From Companilactobacillus nodensis DSM 19682 = JCM 14932 = NBRC 107160 (GTDB lineage: Bacteria > Bacillota > Bacilli > Lactobacillales > Lactobacillaceae): 64,000 nucleotides of DNA. Shown here in pieces: positions 28,134 through 36,412 of this stretch. The notes beneath the pieces were generated by a model. It saw only the letters and a list, made by a program, of their open reading frames with translations, had not been told where the DNA came from and did not search any database. How positions within the stretch are numbered: position 1 is the first letter of the stretch; each line of letters begins with the position of its first letter. The stretch lies in assembly GCF_000615905.1 (NCBI RefSeq), contig NZ_BAMN01000005.1, positions 101,847-165,846 on the forward strand. Reading direction: 5' to 3'. The translations under genes were made by a program, and so were the position numbers.

Positions 28134-29498
28134 GTGACTGATTTAACAACTGGAAGACCTATCAAAGTTATCTTTCTATACACAATTCCATTGTTATTAG
28201 GTAACTTCTTCCAACAATTTTATAATTTTATCGACACATTGATTGTTGGTAAAACCATCAGTGTCAATGCTTTAGCCAGTGTTGGTGCTACTGGTGGATT
28301 GACCAGTTTGGTCATCGGTTTTGCGATGGGTATGACGAGTGGTCTAACTATTCTGACAGCCAGGCGCTACGGTGCTGGCGATGAAAAAGGTGTGACCAAG
28401 AGTTTTGCTTCAGGTATCTTGATATCGCTATTCATCACTGTGATCTTCACTGCCATTGCCATGTTAGTAGCGTATCCGCTACTCGTAATTATGCAGACGC
28501 CAAAAGTTCTCTTGCATAATGCATTTGTATTTTTGGAAATAATCTTTGCCGGAATATTTGCTTTCGTCGGATTCGATTTCTTGGGAAATACAATGCGGGC
28601 ACTTGGTAATTCGCGTGTTCCACTGTTCTTTTTAATGGTAAGTACTGTTTTGAATATTCTGTTAGAATTGGTATTCATCCTCTACTTGCACATGGGAGTC
28701 GCCGGAGCCGGTCTGGCAACTGTCTTAGCACAGACCATCACGATGATTATCCTGTGGTTTTATATTAGAAAGAAGATTCCATACTTAGTAATTGGTTTCT
28801 CGGATTTCAAAATTGACAAAGCCGAACTAAAAGAATTATTGAGAATGAGTTTGCCAATGGGATTCCAATCATCAATCATCGCCATCGGTTCAATTATTCT
28901 ACAATTCATGCTCAACACTTTGGGTGCACAAGCAGTCGCTGCCTACACTGTTGCAGGTAGAGTTGAACAAATCGCTACTTTACCAGCAATGAGTTTTGGT
29001 ATCGCCTTAGTCAACTATACGGCTCAGAACCTTGGTGCTAAGCACTATTCCAGAATCTTAGAAGGTGTCAAAAAAGGATTGATCATGTCGGTTGCCTCCA
29101 GTGTTATCATTGGTGCCCTACTAGTATTATTCGGTAGAAATATCTCTCACCTATTCATGAATGGACCTGAGACGCACGTCTTGAACCTAATTCAAATCTA
29201 CTATTGGTTCAACGGAACCATGTACTTCATGCTCTCGATCCTATTCATCGTTAGATACACATTACAGGGACTTGGCAATCAAAAAGCCCCAACCATTGCC
29301 GGTGTGGCAGAACTACTAATGAGAATCTTCGCCAGTGTCGTCATGATCCGCTTCTTTGGATTCTACGGTGCTGCAATGGCAAGCCCACTAGCTTGGATCG
29401 GTTCAGTCCTAGTTCTCGTAAGTACTTGGAAAATCGAACTCAATCGCCTTAGAAAGCTTCAAGACGAGTCAGAACAAATCGAAAATGTAACAGACTAA
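28134..29498 (+). CDS. MATE-family efflux transporter
   Basis: 454 residues from GTG 28134 behind GAGGGGGTTATTTTT. Twelve helices in two MatE halves: IPLLLGNFFQQFYNFIDTLIVG opens the first half and LRMSLPMGFQSSIIAIGSI the second. The DinF/NorM-type family exports cationic drugs or metabolites with Na+ or H+ exchange. A separate promoter is likely in the 74-base gap after the GH65 gene. Confidence 0.9.
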   Translation: MTDLTTGRPIKVIFLYTIPLLLGNFFQQFYNFIDTLIVGKTISVNALASVGATGGLTSLVIGFAMGMTSGLTILTARRYGAGDEKGVTKSFASGILISLFITVIFTAIAMLVAYPLLVIMQTPKVLLHNAFVFLEIIFAGIFAFVGFDFLGNTMRALGNSRVPLFFLMVSTVLNILLELVFILYLHMGVAGAGLATVLAQTITMIILWFYIRKKIPYLVIGFSDFKIDKAELKELLRMSLPMGFQSSIIAIGSIILQFMLNTLGAQAVAAYTVAGRVEQIATLPAMSFGIALVNYTAQNLGAKHYSRILEGVKKGLIMSVASSVIIGALLVLFGRNISHLFMNGPETHVLNLIQIYYWFNGTMYFMLSILFIVRYTLQGLGNQKAPTIAGVAELLMRIFASVVMIRFFGFYGAAMASPLAWIGSVLVLVSTWKIELNRLRKLQDESEQIENVTD

Positions 29499-29543
29499 AA
29501 AGAACTTTATTAACTGATTTTCTAAGTTAATAAAGTTCTTTTT
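29497..29543 (+). terminator. Terminator of the MATE gene
   Basis: AAAAAGAACTTTATTAAC / GTTAATAAAGTTCTTTTT, an 18-bp stem overlapping the stop codon. Confidence 0.9.
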
Positions 29544-29672
29544 ATTTAATAATCAATCACTAAATATTTTTATAAATGGAATGTTTAAGAATCACGTAAG
29601 GAGTTTTTAGATCACATTTTATCAATATAATATAATGTAAACTTCCCATATAACTGTAGGAGGTTATATCTT

Positions 29673-30728
29673 ATGAGAAGAAACGGATTCTTGATCAGTG
29701 CTACCATGGCTGTTATGATTGCTCCAACAATGCTTGGCGGATTAGCATTAGACGCAACAACAGTTCACGCTGATTCAAAAATGATTGGAATCGTTCGACG
29801 TGACGGTGGAAATCTAGTCAATAATAATGGTGTCTTGATACCAGGTCGAACACTTGGTAACTTCACATCTTGGAAGCTAGGTACTCTAAAAAATATCAAT
29901 GGAGTTGACTACTACCAAGTTGCGACTAATGAATGGATCAAAGCAGCTTCAGTCGAAATAAATAACGCTACTGCTAATTATTCTGTGAATGACGGACTAG
30001 TTAAGACACCGGGTTATGTCGGTACGGTCAGACGTGGCGGCGGCTCGATCGTCAATGATCACGGTGAATATACTAACCATACTTTAGGCAACTTTACTTC
30101 ATGGAAACTTGACGCTAAAAAAGAAATGCGCGGTACGATTTATTATCGAGTCGCGACTAATGAATGGATCTCCGCTGCCTCGATGGATATCAATGTGCCA
30201 CAAGCCACTAACATTACACGTACCCCAGGCTTTGTTGGAACTATTTCCCATGGTGGAACTCTTTCATATACTGACAATGGTCAAATAACTAACAATGCCT
30301 TCGGCAATTACACAGCTTGGAAACTTGATGCCAAAAAAGTTATGAATGGCCAGACTTACTATCGTGTCGCTACAAATCAGTGGATCGAAGAAAGCTCCAT
30401 GTCGGTCGCAGATGCTAACGGTCATATTATCAACCAAACACAAACTGATAATGATACAAATAATATCAACAACTGGGACCCATATGAAGCTCAATCAATT
30501 GGCTTGAGAGATTACTATGATAGCAGCACCAATACTTACGTCCACAATCCGTACGGCGCTGGTTCAATGTTCACGATTTACAAAGTCGTTAAAAATATCA
30601 ACGGCAAGTATTTCTTCTTGATCGATCAATACAACAGATGGCTACCATCAGATGACTTTGACAACATACCACAACGTGTCTTCAATTCGGCTGAGTACGA
30701 GCCTTACTTCGCTACTTCTGTTAAATAA
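29673..30728 (+). CDS. Secreted protein with SLAP-type wall-binding repeats
   Basis: 351 residues. A signal peptide (1-34, cleavage near VHADS) is followed by three repeats of about 65-70 residues, each with a GxVRRxGG-type start, LGNFTSWKL and YY(R/Q)VATNEWI..AS, then a divergent C-terminal copy (KNINGKYFFLIDQYNRWLP). These match the SLAP (S-layer-associated, PF03217-like) repeat that binds wall polymers. No enzymatic domain is seen, so it may be an adhesin or wall-coating protein. Ribosome site TAGGAGGTTATATCTT. The same repeat type ends the two LRR proteins at 58-62 kb. Confidence 0.85.
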   Translation: MRRNGFLISATMAVMIAPTMLGGLALDATTVHADSKMIGIVRRDGGNLVNNNGVLIPGRTLGNFTSWKLGTLKNINGVDYYQVATNEWIKAASVEINNATANYSVNDGLVKTPGYVGTVRRGGGSIVNDHGEYTNHTLGNFTSWKLDAKKEMRGTIYYRVATNEWISAASMDINVPQATNITRTPGFVGTISHGGTLSYTDNGQITNNAFGNYTAWKLDAKKVMNGQTYYRVATNQWIEESSMSVADANGHIINQTQTDNDTNNINNWDPYEAQSIGLRDYYDSSTNTYVHNPYGAGSMFTIYKVVKNINGKYFFLIDQYNRWLPSDDFDNIPQRVFNSAEYEPYFATSVK

Positions 30729-30770
30729 AAAACTGATTCTACTCGTAAATTTGAGTAGAATCAGTTTTTT
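30727..30770 (+). terminator. Terminator of the SLAP gene
   Basis: AAAAAACTGATTCTACTC / GAGTAGAATCAGTTTTTT stem directly at the stop codon. Confidence 0.9.
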
Positions 30771-30793
30771 GCTTGACTAAAAGTTGGTATTAA

Positions 30794-30852
30794 ATGTCGT
30801 TCCGCAAGGCAGGAACGGTGTCTGTGGGGACACCATGCCTGCCTTGCTGCAC
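30794..30852. repeat. Repeat pair, copy A, 5' module
   Basis: Begins ATGTCGTTCCGCAAGGCAGG and folds: AAGGCAGG / CCTGCCTT enclosing GGTGTC / GACACC. The same module recurs at 33899-33980 (copy B) with a changed inner hairpin. Non-coding in all frames. Confidence 0.8.
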
Positions 30853-30918
30853 TAAATAATTTGACTATCTATCCAACACTAATTAAATCTAATCTGATAC
30901 CGATCAGCTTCAGCTGGA

Positions 30919-31088
30919 GATTGTCAGTGAAGGAACCAGCTGTGAAAGTTTTGTTAGGGCGGTGATTTACCGGCCTTACAAAACGGACGAACTTTAAGAT
31001 TTGCGAACCATGCAAAGCTTAAAGTCGAAGTCCCAGACCGCTTCTCAGGCTGAGGCTGGTCCCACAGCAGGTGGAGTCACTGACAATC
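30919..31088. ncRNA. Candidate structured RNA / cloverleaf-like DNA element
   Basis: A 12-bp perfect outer stem (GATTGTCAGTGA at 30919-30930 with TCACTGACAATC at 31077-31088), a 6-bp inner stem (GCTGTG 30939-30944 with CACAGC 31063-31068) and three consecutive hairpins at 30948-30984, 30992-31024 and 31033-31059. The first two hairpins have 12-14 pairs with one or two mismatches. No open frame of quality crosses it. It lies 26 bases downstream of the minus-strand esterase stop. Copy B of the surrounding repeat (33.9-34.06 kb) lacks this whole interior. I do not recognise an Rfam family; the strand is unresolved. Confidence 0.5.
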
Positions 31089-31113
31089 GGAAGCGGCGAA
31101 CAAAACACAAAAT

Positions 31114-32151
31114 CTACAACCTCTTAGCACACTCATAAATTGCATCTTCACTAGCAGCAGCCTTACCAACCAAATTCAAGAATGCATGTGACATACCACC
31201 ATAGCGAATATAAGTTGCATCACACCCAGCCATACCAAGTTTTTCAATGAAAGCTTCATCTTGAAGGCGGAATGGATCATACTCACCCGTCAAAACTGTC
31301 ACTTTCTTATACAAAGTTGGATCAGAATACATTGGTGAAAGAATTGGTGATGTCAAATCAATATCTTGTTCTGGCAAGTACAACTCAGTCATCTTTTTAT
31401 CCAATTGTTTAAAGATTTCATAACTTGCATGAAGTACGTCACGTTGTTCGTCAACAATTGGAATACGTGAATCATCCCACAGTCCACCATTAAGATCTGA
31501 ACCATGAATTACCGTTGGGTAGAAGAGCAATTGACTAGAAATGTCACATATCCCCATATAATGACTCAACTGGCTCAATCCCAACGCCATGGAACCACCG
31601 GCGGAATCCCCTGCAAGTGTAATATCATGTTTTGTTTTTACAACTAACGAAAGTACTGAAAGACAATCCCAGAGTCCAAATGGATATGGATTTTCTGGAG
31701 CTAATCCATAGTCAACTGTATAAATAGTTCCATTGAATCTGGTTGCCAGAAGTCTGAGTGGAATCAATGAATCCTCTGCACTACCACCGTAATAGGCACC
31801 ACCGTGAATGTAGATCAATGCACGATTGTTGTTTTCACAGCCCTTTTTGTAAATTCTCAAATAACGAACCTTACGACCCAATTCATATGAGTAACGAGAG
31901 TCTACACAAATATCTGGATACTGCATTTCAGGAATTGGTGCCGGTTCTGTACCTGCACGAAGTACAGTTAGATCATTCGATAATACTGGATTATCAACGA
32001 CTCCCTTTAAGTCATTCCATGTGTTTGTTTCATATGAGTGGGCATCAACACGGTCTTTGATAACCATATTCACATCTTCCAAGCGAGGGACCTCAACTGG
32101 TTCCACACGTTTAAGTCGATTCAATTCTGTCAAATAATTACTTGTGATCAT
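31114..32151 (-). CDS. Alpha/beta hydrolase, HSL-type acetyl esterase
   Basis: 345 residues behind GGGAGGACATT. Hormone-sensitive-lipase family: HGGAYYGGS (oxyanion hole), GDSAGGSM (nucleophile), GEYDPFRLQ (Asp) and MSHAFLN (His), a complete triad. No signal peptide, so it is cytosolic. It follows the GPH symporter by 21 bases, so the pair probably imports an acetylated glycoside or oligosaccharide and removes its acyl groups. The promoter upstream of the symporter carries the TGTTTAAACA operator shared with the PTS/GH65 genes. Confidence 0.85.
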   Translation of the reverse strand: MITSNYLTELNRLKRVEPVEVPRLEDVNMVIKDRVDAHSYETNTWNDLKGVVDNPVLSNDLTVLRAGTEPAPIPEMQYPDICVDSRYSYELGRKVRYLRIYKKGCENNNRALIYIHGGAYYGGSAEDSLIPLRLLATRFNGTIYTVDYGLAPENPYPFGLWDCLSVLSLVVKTKHDITLAGDSAGGSMALGLSQLSHYMGICDISSQLLFYPTVIHGSDLNGGLWDDSRIPIVDEQRDVLHASYEIFKQLDKKMTELYLPEQDIDLTSPILSPMYSDPTLYKKVTVLTGEYDPFRLQDEAFIEKLGMAGCDATYIRYGGMSHAFLNLVGKAAASEDAIYECAKRL

Positions 32152-32172
32152 AATGTCCTCCCTGATTATTTG

Positions 32173-33549
32173 TTAAGCTTCAGCAACTTTTGTATGATTC
32201 TTCTTTGCTTCTGCTTCAGCCATTTCTTTCTTTTCGTTCAAGTTATAGAATACGAGAATTCCAATAATCAATACAGCAAGCAAAATTGGAAGCCAAACGA
32301 AGTTAATGTTAATAGCTAATTGAGCCTTGGCAGCTTGTGTCTTGGCAGTGGATTGGAAACCACCCCATGTCAGGATCCAACCTGATAGCGCACCACCAAT
32401 ACCCATACCGATCTTAGCACCAACAACGGGAACTGATGATAAGAAACCCGGTTCTTCAATGTGCAAGTGAGTTCTAGCAAATTCAACCGTATCAGCAATC
32501 ATAACGAAGGCAATTGTAAAGACGGAACCCATGGCGATCATGGCGATCCCATTACCGATGAATAACAGTGGTAAGTTTTGTGATTTTTGACCGATAGGCA
32601 TAAGAACTTCACCAATTACGAAAACAACTAGTGAAACATCCATAACATCACGGTTCTTGAATTTCTTTGAAAGGATTGGAGCAAGCAAGTTACCAGGTAC
32701 AGCGAAGATCGTCATACCTAAGAATAAACCAACAATTGCGGGGCTCTTATAAACATAATTAATGTAGAAAACACCTGAAGCCATTCTTACTACCCAGAAT
32801 GTTTGGATACAAATAAAACTCAAGGTAAGAATTACCCAAGGGCGGTTTTTGAAGGCACCTTTGAATGAATCTTTAACTGACAAATGACCTTGGATTTCTT
32901 CTTCACCAGCATCTTCACTGATGTCCCTTTCTCTCAAATTCAAGAAAGCTAAGAAGAAGCAAGCGGCAATTACTAATCCAACAATGGCTCCCCAAATGGC
33001 GAAACCTGTTTGTTGATTTTTACCACCAAAGAAACTGACCATTGGTAGTGTAACAGCACCGATGACAGCTGTACCAGTATTTGTCAGAACCATTCTGGCA
33101 GATGCCAAGTTAGCACGTTCGTCAGCATCATCTGTTAAACTAGGCAAGATTGCAGTAATAGGTGTATTTGACCCTGAATAGATCAAACTGAAGACTGTAT
33201 AAATAACACTGATCCAGATCATTTGAATAACTTTGTTACCACCAAATGACGGATTGAAGAATAATAGAAATGCCAAAATTCCTAATGGAATACCAAACCA
33301 TAAGAAGTATGGTCTTGCCTTACCATATTTAGAATGAGTGTGGTCAATCAAGAATCCGAAGAACATTCCATCGAAGGCATCAACGAAACGAACTAGTAAG
33401 AATAATGTTCCAACGAATGCAGCAGATATTCCAAGGACCGTCGTGTAATAGAATAGTAGGTATAAACCAACCATTTGCCAGATTAAATTTCCGGCCATAT
33501 CAGTCATCCCATAGAATATACGTTGTTTCCAAAGTTGTAACTTGTTCAT
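32173..33549 (-). CDS. GPH-family glycoside:cation symporter
   Basis: 458 residues, twelve helices. The N-terminal RIFYGMTDMAGNLIWQMVG and GFLIDHTHSKYGKARPYF (loop 2-3 with the conserved D...R(G/A)R(P)YF pattern) are those of the glycoside-pentoside-hexuronide family (XynT, MelB relatives). No fused EIIA domain, so direct HPr phosphorylation control is absent. Ribosome site GGAGGAAATACT. The promoter has -35 TTGTAT and -10 TATAAT with the palindrome TGTTTAAACA in the spacer, implying repression. Confidence 0.9.
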   Translation of the reverse strand: MNKLQLWKQRIFYGMTDMAGNLIWQMVGLYLLFYYTTVLGISAAFVGTLFLLVRFVDAFDGMFFGFLIDHTHSKYGKARPYFLWFGIPLGILAFLLFFNPSFGGNKVIQMIWISVIYTVFSLIYSGSNTPITAILPSLTDDADERANLASARMVLTNTGTAVIGAVTLPMVSFFGGKNQQTGFAIWGAIVGLVIAACFFLAFLNLRERDISEDAGEEEIQGHLSVKDSFKGAFKNRPWVILTLSFICIQTFWVVRMASGVFYINYVYKSPAIVGLFLGMTIFAVPGNLLAPILSKKFKNRDVMDVSLVVFVIGEVLMPIGQKSQNLPLLFIGNGIAMIAMGSVFTIAFVMIADTVEFARTHLHIEEPGFLSSVPVVGAKIGMGIGGALSGWILTWGGFQSTAKTQAAKAQLAININFVWLPILLAVLIIGILVFYNLNEKKEMAEAEAKKNHTKVAEA

Positions 33550-33639
33550 AGTATTTCCTCCTTTCGATAGGCAAGATATTGATAATTAATTTTTTTGTTA
33601 TCAATATCTTGATATCTTTTTCAACTATATTATATAGCC

Positions 33640-33649
33640 TGTTTAAACA
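33640..33649 (-). promoter_or_regulatory. TGTTTAAACA operator within the GPH promoter
   Basis: On the minus strand the order is TTGTAT, TTGTTTAAACAGGCTA, TATAAT: the operator fills the -35/-10 spacer, so a bound protein would block polymerase. Fourth identical copy in the window, the other three being at 25.2-25.3 kb. Upstream of it (33650-33840) I see only AT-rich sequence. Confidence 0.75.
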
Positions 33650-33849
33650 AATACAAGGCAAAATGTGTAAGTTTCTTTTACAAAAATTGCACGATTGCCT
33701 ATGTGATGGCGTTTGCACAAATATTTTAGTAAATATTTTTTTGAAATTTAATTGTACAAAAATAGACATAACTAATTTTTCCACATACAATCTGTACAAT
33801 TTTAAATACGCATTAACACTAACCCTATGGTACATGTCTAGTGCTAAAT

Positions 33850-33890
33850 AAAAACTCACAGTGATAAATATCCCACTGTGAGTTTTATTT
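33850..33890. terminator. Terminator-like hairpin in the 33.6-34.1 kb gap
   Basis: AAAACTCACAGTG / CACTGTGAGTTTT with A and T runs on both sides. No gene directly ends here; it may end read-through of the HAD operon across repeat copy B. Confidence 0.75.
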
Positions 33891-33898
33891 GTGATTTG

Positions 33899-34058
33899 AT
33901 GTCGTTCCGCCAGGCAGGTACGGTATCCGTGGGGAACGACCATAGCCAAAAAACGGTCTATGGTCTCGCCTTGCTCCACTTAATCTTGTTACCGCATAAT
34001 CTTTACTAACTAAGTATGCTGATTGATCTTAGCTGGAGTCACTGATAATCGGAAGCGG
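33899..34058. repeat. Repeat pair, copy B (shorter)
   Basis: Starts ATGTCGTTCCGCCAGGCAGG like copy A, has an inner hairpin GACCATAGCC / GGTCTATGGTC instead of GGTGTC/GACACC, and ends AGCTGGAGTCACTGATAATC then GGAAGCGG, the end of copy A. Compared with copy A it lacks the 150-base structured interior. Same orientation as copy A and, like it, directly downstream of a minus-strand gene. Confidence 0.8.
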
Positions 34059-34081
34059 AAACCACTACATAACCTAAAATA

Positions 34082-34891
34082 CTAAAAGACAAACTTATCC
34101 ATAGCCTTAGCAATACCATCATTATCATGCGTATCAGTAATATAATCAGCAAAATTCTTTGCAATATCCGATCCATTTTCCATACAAACAGCGGTCCCAG
34201 CATATTTGAACATAGAAATATCATTCTTCTCATCACCAAATGCCATTACCTGATCAGCTGTCAAATTAAGATACTCAGCCAATCTGCGTAATCCAAAGCC
34301 CTTGCTAGCACTACGATTCATCACCGCTAGGAAGACAGTTCCTTCACGCACAACATTAAATTGCTCATCAAAGTCCCTTATCACTTGTAGCTCCGTGTTA
34401 TCTAGTTTTTCGATTTCACCAACAAAATCAAACTTTGCTGCGGCAAAATCCTCTGGTAATTCATCCGGTGTTCTAACATAAATTCCTGCATGATTTTCAT
34501 TTGCTTGAATTACTGCGACACGGCTGACATCACGATTGCCAGTATAAACATTACTATTATCATCCAGAGCATAGTACTGAATATCATGCTCATCACCATA
34601 TTTGACTAATTGTACATATTCATCTTTGTTGATCAAATACTTGTTCAATGTCTTACCTGCTGCTGTCTCCACAATAGCACCATTGTACGTGATCACGTAT
34701 TGGTCATCCCCGTGAATACCCAATTCATCCATATATTCTGAGACTCCAGCCAATGGACGTCCAGTGCACATTACAATTTTAATTCCCATATCTAAGGCAC
34801 GCTTTATGGCCACTTTACTAGATTCAAGAATCATCTTGTTTGAATCCAACAAAGTATTATCCATGTCGAATGCAATTACTTTAACACTCAT
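34082..34891 (-). CDS. Cof-type HAD sugar phosphatase
   Basis: 269 residues. HAD motif I is FDMDNTLLDSN (nucleophile Asp), motif II CTGRPLAG, and motif IV MAFGDEKNDISMF, with the C2B cap in between, as in the Cof/YidA subfamily that hydrolyses sugar phosphates or other small phosphoesters. Third gene of the operon maa-HAD-HAD. The gap to the previous HAD gene is 3 bases. Confidence 0.9.
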   Translation of the reverse strand: MSVKVIAFDMDNTLLDSNKMILESSKVAIKRALDMGIKIVMCTGRPLAGVSEYMDELGIHGDDQYVITYNGAIVETAAGKTLNKYLINKDEYVQLVKYGDEHDIQYYALDDNSNVYTGNRDVSRVAVIQANENHAGIYVRTPDELPEDFAAAKFDFVGEIEKLDNTELQVIRDFDEQFNVVREGTVFLAVMNRSASKGFGLRRLAEYLNLTADQVMAFGDEKNDISMFKYAGTAVCMENGSDIAKNFADYITDTHDNDGIAKAMDKFVF

Positions 34892-34894
34892 TTA

Positions 34895-35698
34895 CTACCC
34901 CTCTTTATTCAGTAGTCTCTGCACATAATTAATGACACCATTATTATCATTACTCTTAGTGACATGATCAGCGATCTCTTTGACGTCATCAGTTGCATTA
35001 TTCATGGCTACACCATCCCCGACATAATCCAACATTTCAATATCATTACCACCATCACCAAATGCACACATTTCCTCAGGTTTAATATGCAAAATATCAC
35101 TGAGTTTGTTCAAACCAGTGGCTTTATTTACACCCGGTTTAATAATATCTATTGATCCATGCCCACTCGATACTGGCGTTGCGACTCCACTTAATCCAAC
35201 TGTTAATTCATCAACTAATTTTTCCGTTACATCATCTGGACAATTAGAGGCAAACTTCAAAACCTCATCATCAACCTCACGAAAATCCGAAACTCTTTTT
35301 AATTTGAAATAATAATGATTAATATCTTCAAATAGTTCGTCAGAAATACTTTTCAAAACATAAGCACTATTCTTACCACAAACAACTAATTCTAAATCTG
35401 GTATTTGTTCTGCCAAATCAATGACTTTCAGATAACTGTCCTCATCAAAACTTGATGACCAATATTCTTCATCTTGATAAGTAATCAACGCACCATTTTC
35501 AGATACATAAATAGTCTCTGGATATTCTTCAAAGAAAGAACGTAACTGATAATACTGGTTACCACTGGCGACAACAAATCTAACATCATTCTGGTCCATT
35601 AATTGATGAACTTTCGCAAACGACTCAGCACCGTAGTTACTTTGGCTATTCAAAAAAGTTCCATCCATGTCGGTCGCAACTAACTTTAATTTTGTCAT
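34895..35698 (-). CDS. Cof-type HAD sugar phosphatase
   Basis: 267 residues, a paralogue of the next gene. Motif I ATDMDGTFLNS, motif II VVASGNQYYQ, motif IV CAFGDGGNDIEML. The cap shows the C2B pattern. It lies 9 bases after the acetyltransferase gene. Two HAD phosphatases beside a sugar acetyltransferase suggest disposal of excess sugar phosphate (dephosphorylate, acetylate, export), a role inferred from the context. Confidence 0.9.
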   Translation of the reverse strand: MTKLKLVATDMDGTFLNSQSNYGAESFAKVHQLMDQNDVRFVVASGNQYYQLRSFFEEYPETIYVSENGALITYQDEEYWSSSFDEDSYLKVIDLAEQIPDLELVVCGKNSAYVLKSISDELFEDINHYYFKLKRVSDFREVDDEVLKFASNCPDDVTEKLVDELTVGLSGVATPVSSGHGSIDIIKPGVNKATGLNKLSDILHIKPEEMCAFGDGGNDIEMLDYVGDGVAMNNATDDVKEIADHVTKSNDNNGVINYVQRLLNKEG

Positions 35699-35707
35699 CT
35701 TTATCCT

Positions 35708-36319
35708 CTAATTTTCAAAGTATTTTTGTTTTTCGAGTTCCCAAACTTTTTTATCATTTTCATTTATCTCACGTAACACGTGACAAGGATTACCAACTGC
35801 AATAACATTATCAGGAATATCCTTAGTAATGACTGAACCAGAACCAATGACAACATTACTTCCGATAGTAACTCCAGGATTAACAATAACTCCGCCACCT
35901 ATCCAGACGTCGTCTCCGATCACGATGGGCTTGCCATATTCATAAGCTTCATTACGAATAACAGCGTCAATTGGATGCCCTGCAGTATATAGACCAACTC
36001 GTGGTCCAAACATGACGTTCTTACCAATTGTAATTGGTGCAATATCAAGAAAAATACAATCGTAGTTAGCATAAAAATCTTCACCAATTGTGGTGTGAAT
36101 TCCGTAATCAGTATGGAATGGTGGTTCGAAGTAAATATTGTCCCCCGTCTTACCAAACAGTTTCTTTAATAAATCATGACGGATATCACCGTCATCTTCA
36201 GTTGTCTGATTATATAGACGAGTTATACTCTTAGCACGATGCGAATCTTTGGCTAACTCCTGATCACTGGCAATATAGAGATCTCCAGCCAGCATTTTTT
36301 CTTTTTGTGAGCGCATATT
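35708..36319 (-). CDS. maa: Maltose/galactoside O-acetyltransferase (LbH hexapeptide)
   Basis: 203 residues from ATG 36319, with AAAGG 9 bases before; a longer frame to 36334 is unlikely. The N-terminal Mac domain (KEKMLAGDLYIASDQELAKD) and left-handed beta-helix repeats (IGKNVMFGPRVGLYTAGHPI with the catalytic His, then VIGDDVWIGGGVIVNPGVTI) are those of Maa/LacA. It acetylates the 6-OH of glucose or maltose using acetyl-CoA. First gene of the HAD operon, with a 21-bp palindrome just before it. Confidence 0.9.
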   Translation of the reverse strand, partial: NMRSQKEKMLAGDLYIASDQELAKDSHRAKSITRLYNQTTEDDGDIRHDLLKKLFGKTGDNIYFEPPFHTDYGIHTTIGEDFYANYDCIFLDIAPITIGKNVMFGPRVGLYTAGHPIDAVIRNEAYEYGKPIVIGDDVWIGGGVIVNPGVTIGSNVVIGSGSVITKDIPDNVIAVGNPCHVLREINENDKKVWELEKQKYFEN

Positions 36320-36334
36320 GTTTTTACCTTTCAA

Positions 36335-36355
36335 ATTTGTAAATCGTTTACAAAT
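36335..36355 (-). promoter_or_regulatory. Palindromic operator before maa
   Basis: ATTTGTAAA TCG TTTACAAAT, perfect 9-3-9 palindrome, 16 bases before the maa start. Half of it resembles cre (TGTAAACG), but the odd centre makes it a poor CcpA site; a LacI- or GntR-type repressor is possible. Confidence 0.6.
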
Positions 36356-36384
36356 AAAATTGTACCATTTATGGGTAAAGAAAA

Positions 36385-36405
36385 AACACCCACAATGTGA
36401 GTGTT
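36385..36405 (-). terminator. Terminator of the OYE gene
   Basis: AACAC(C)CAC / GTG(A)GTGTT with a T run on the minus strand, 8 bases after the stop at 36413. Confidence 0.6.
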
Positions 36406-36412
36406 AAATTAA

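Noticed and set aside
33500..33979. 159-codon frame at the GPH start
   Set aside because: It overlaps the GPH gene and the repeat, crosses a promoter with operator and has no coding character.
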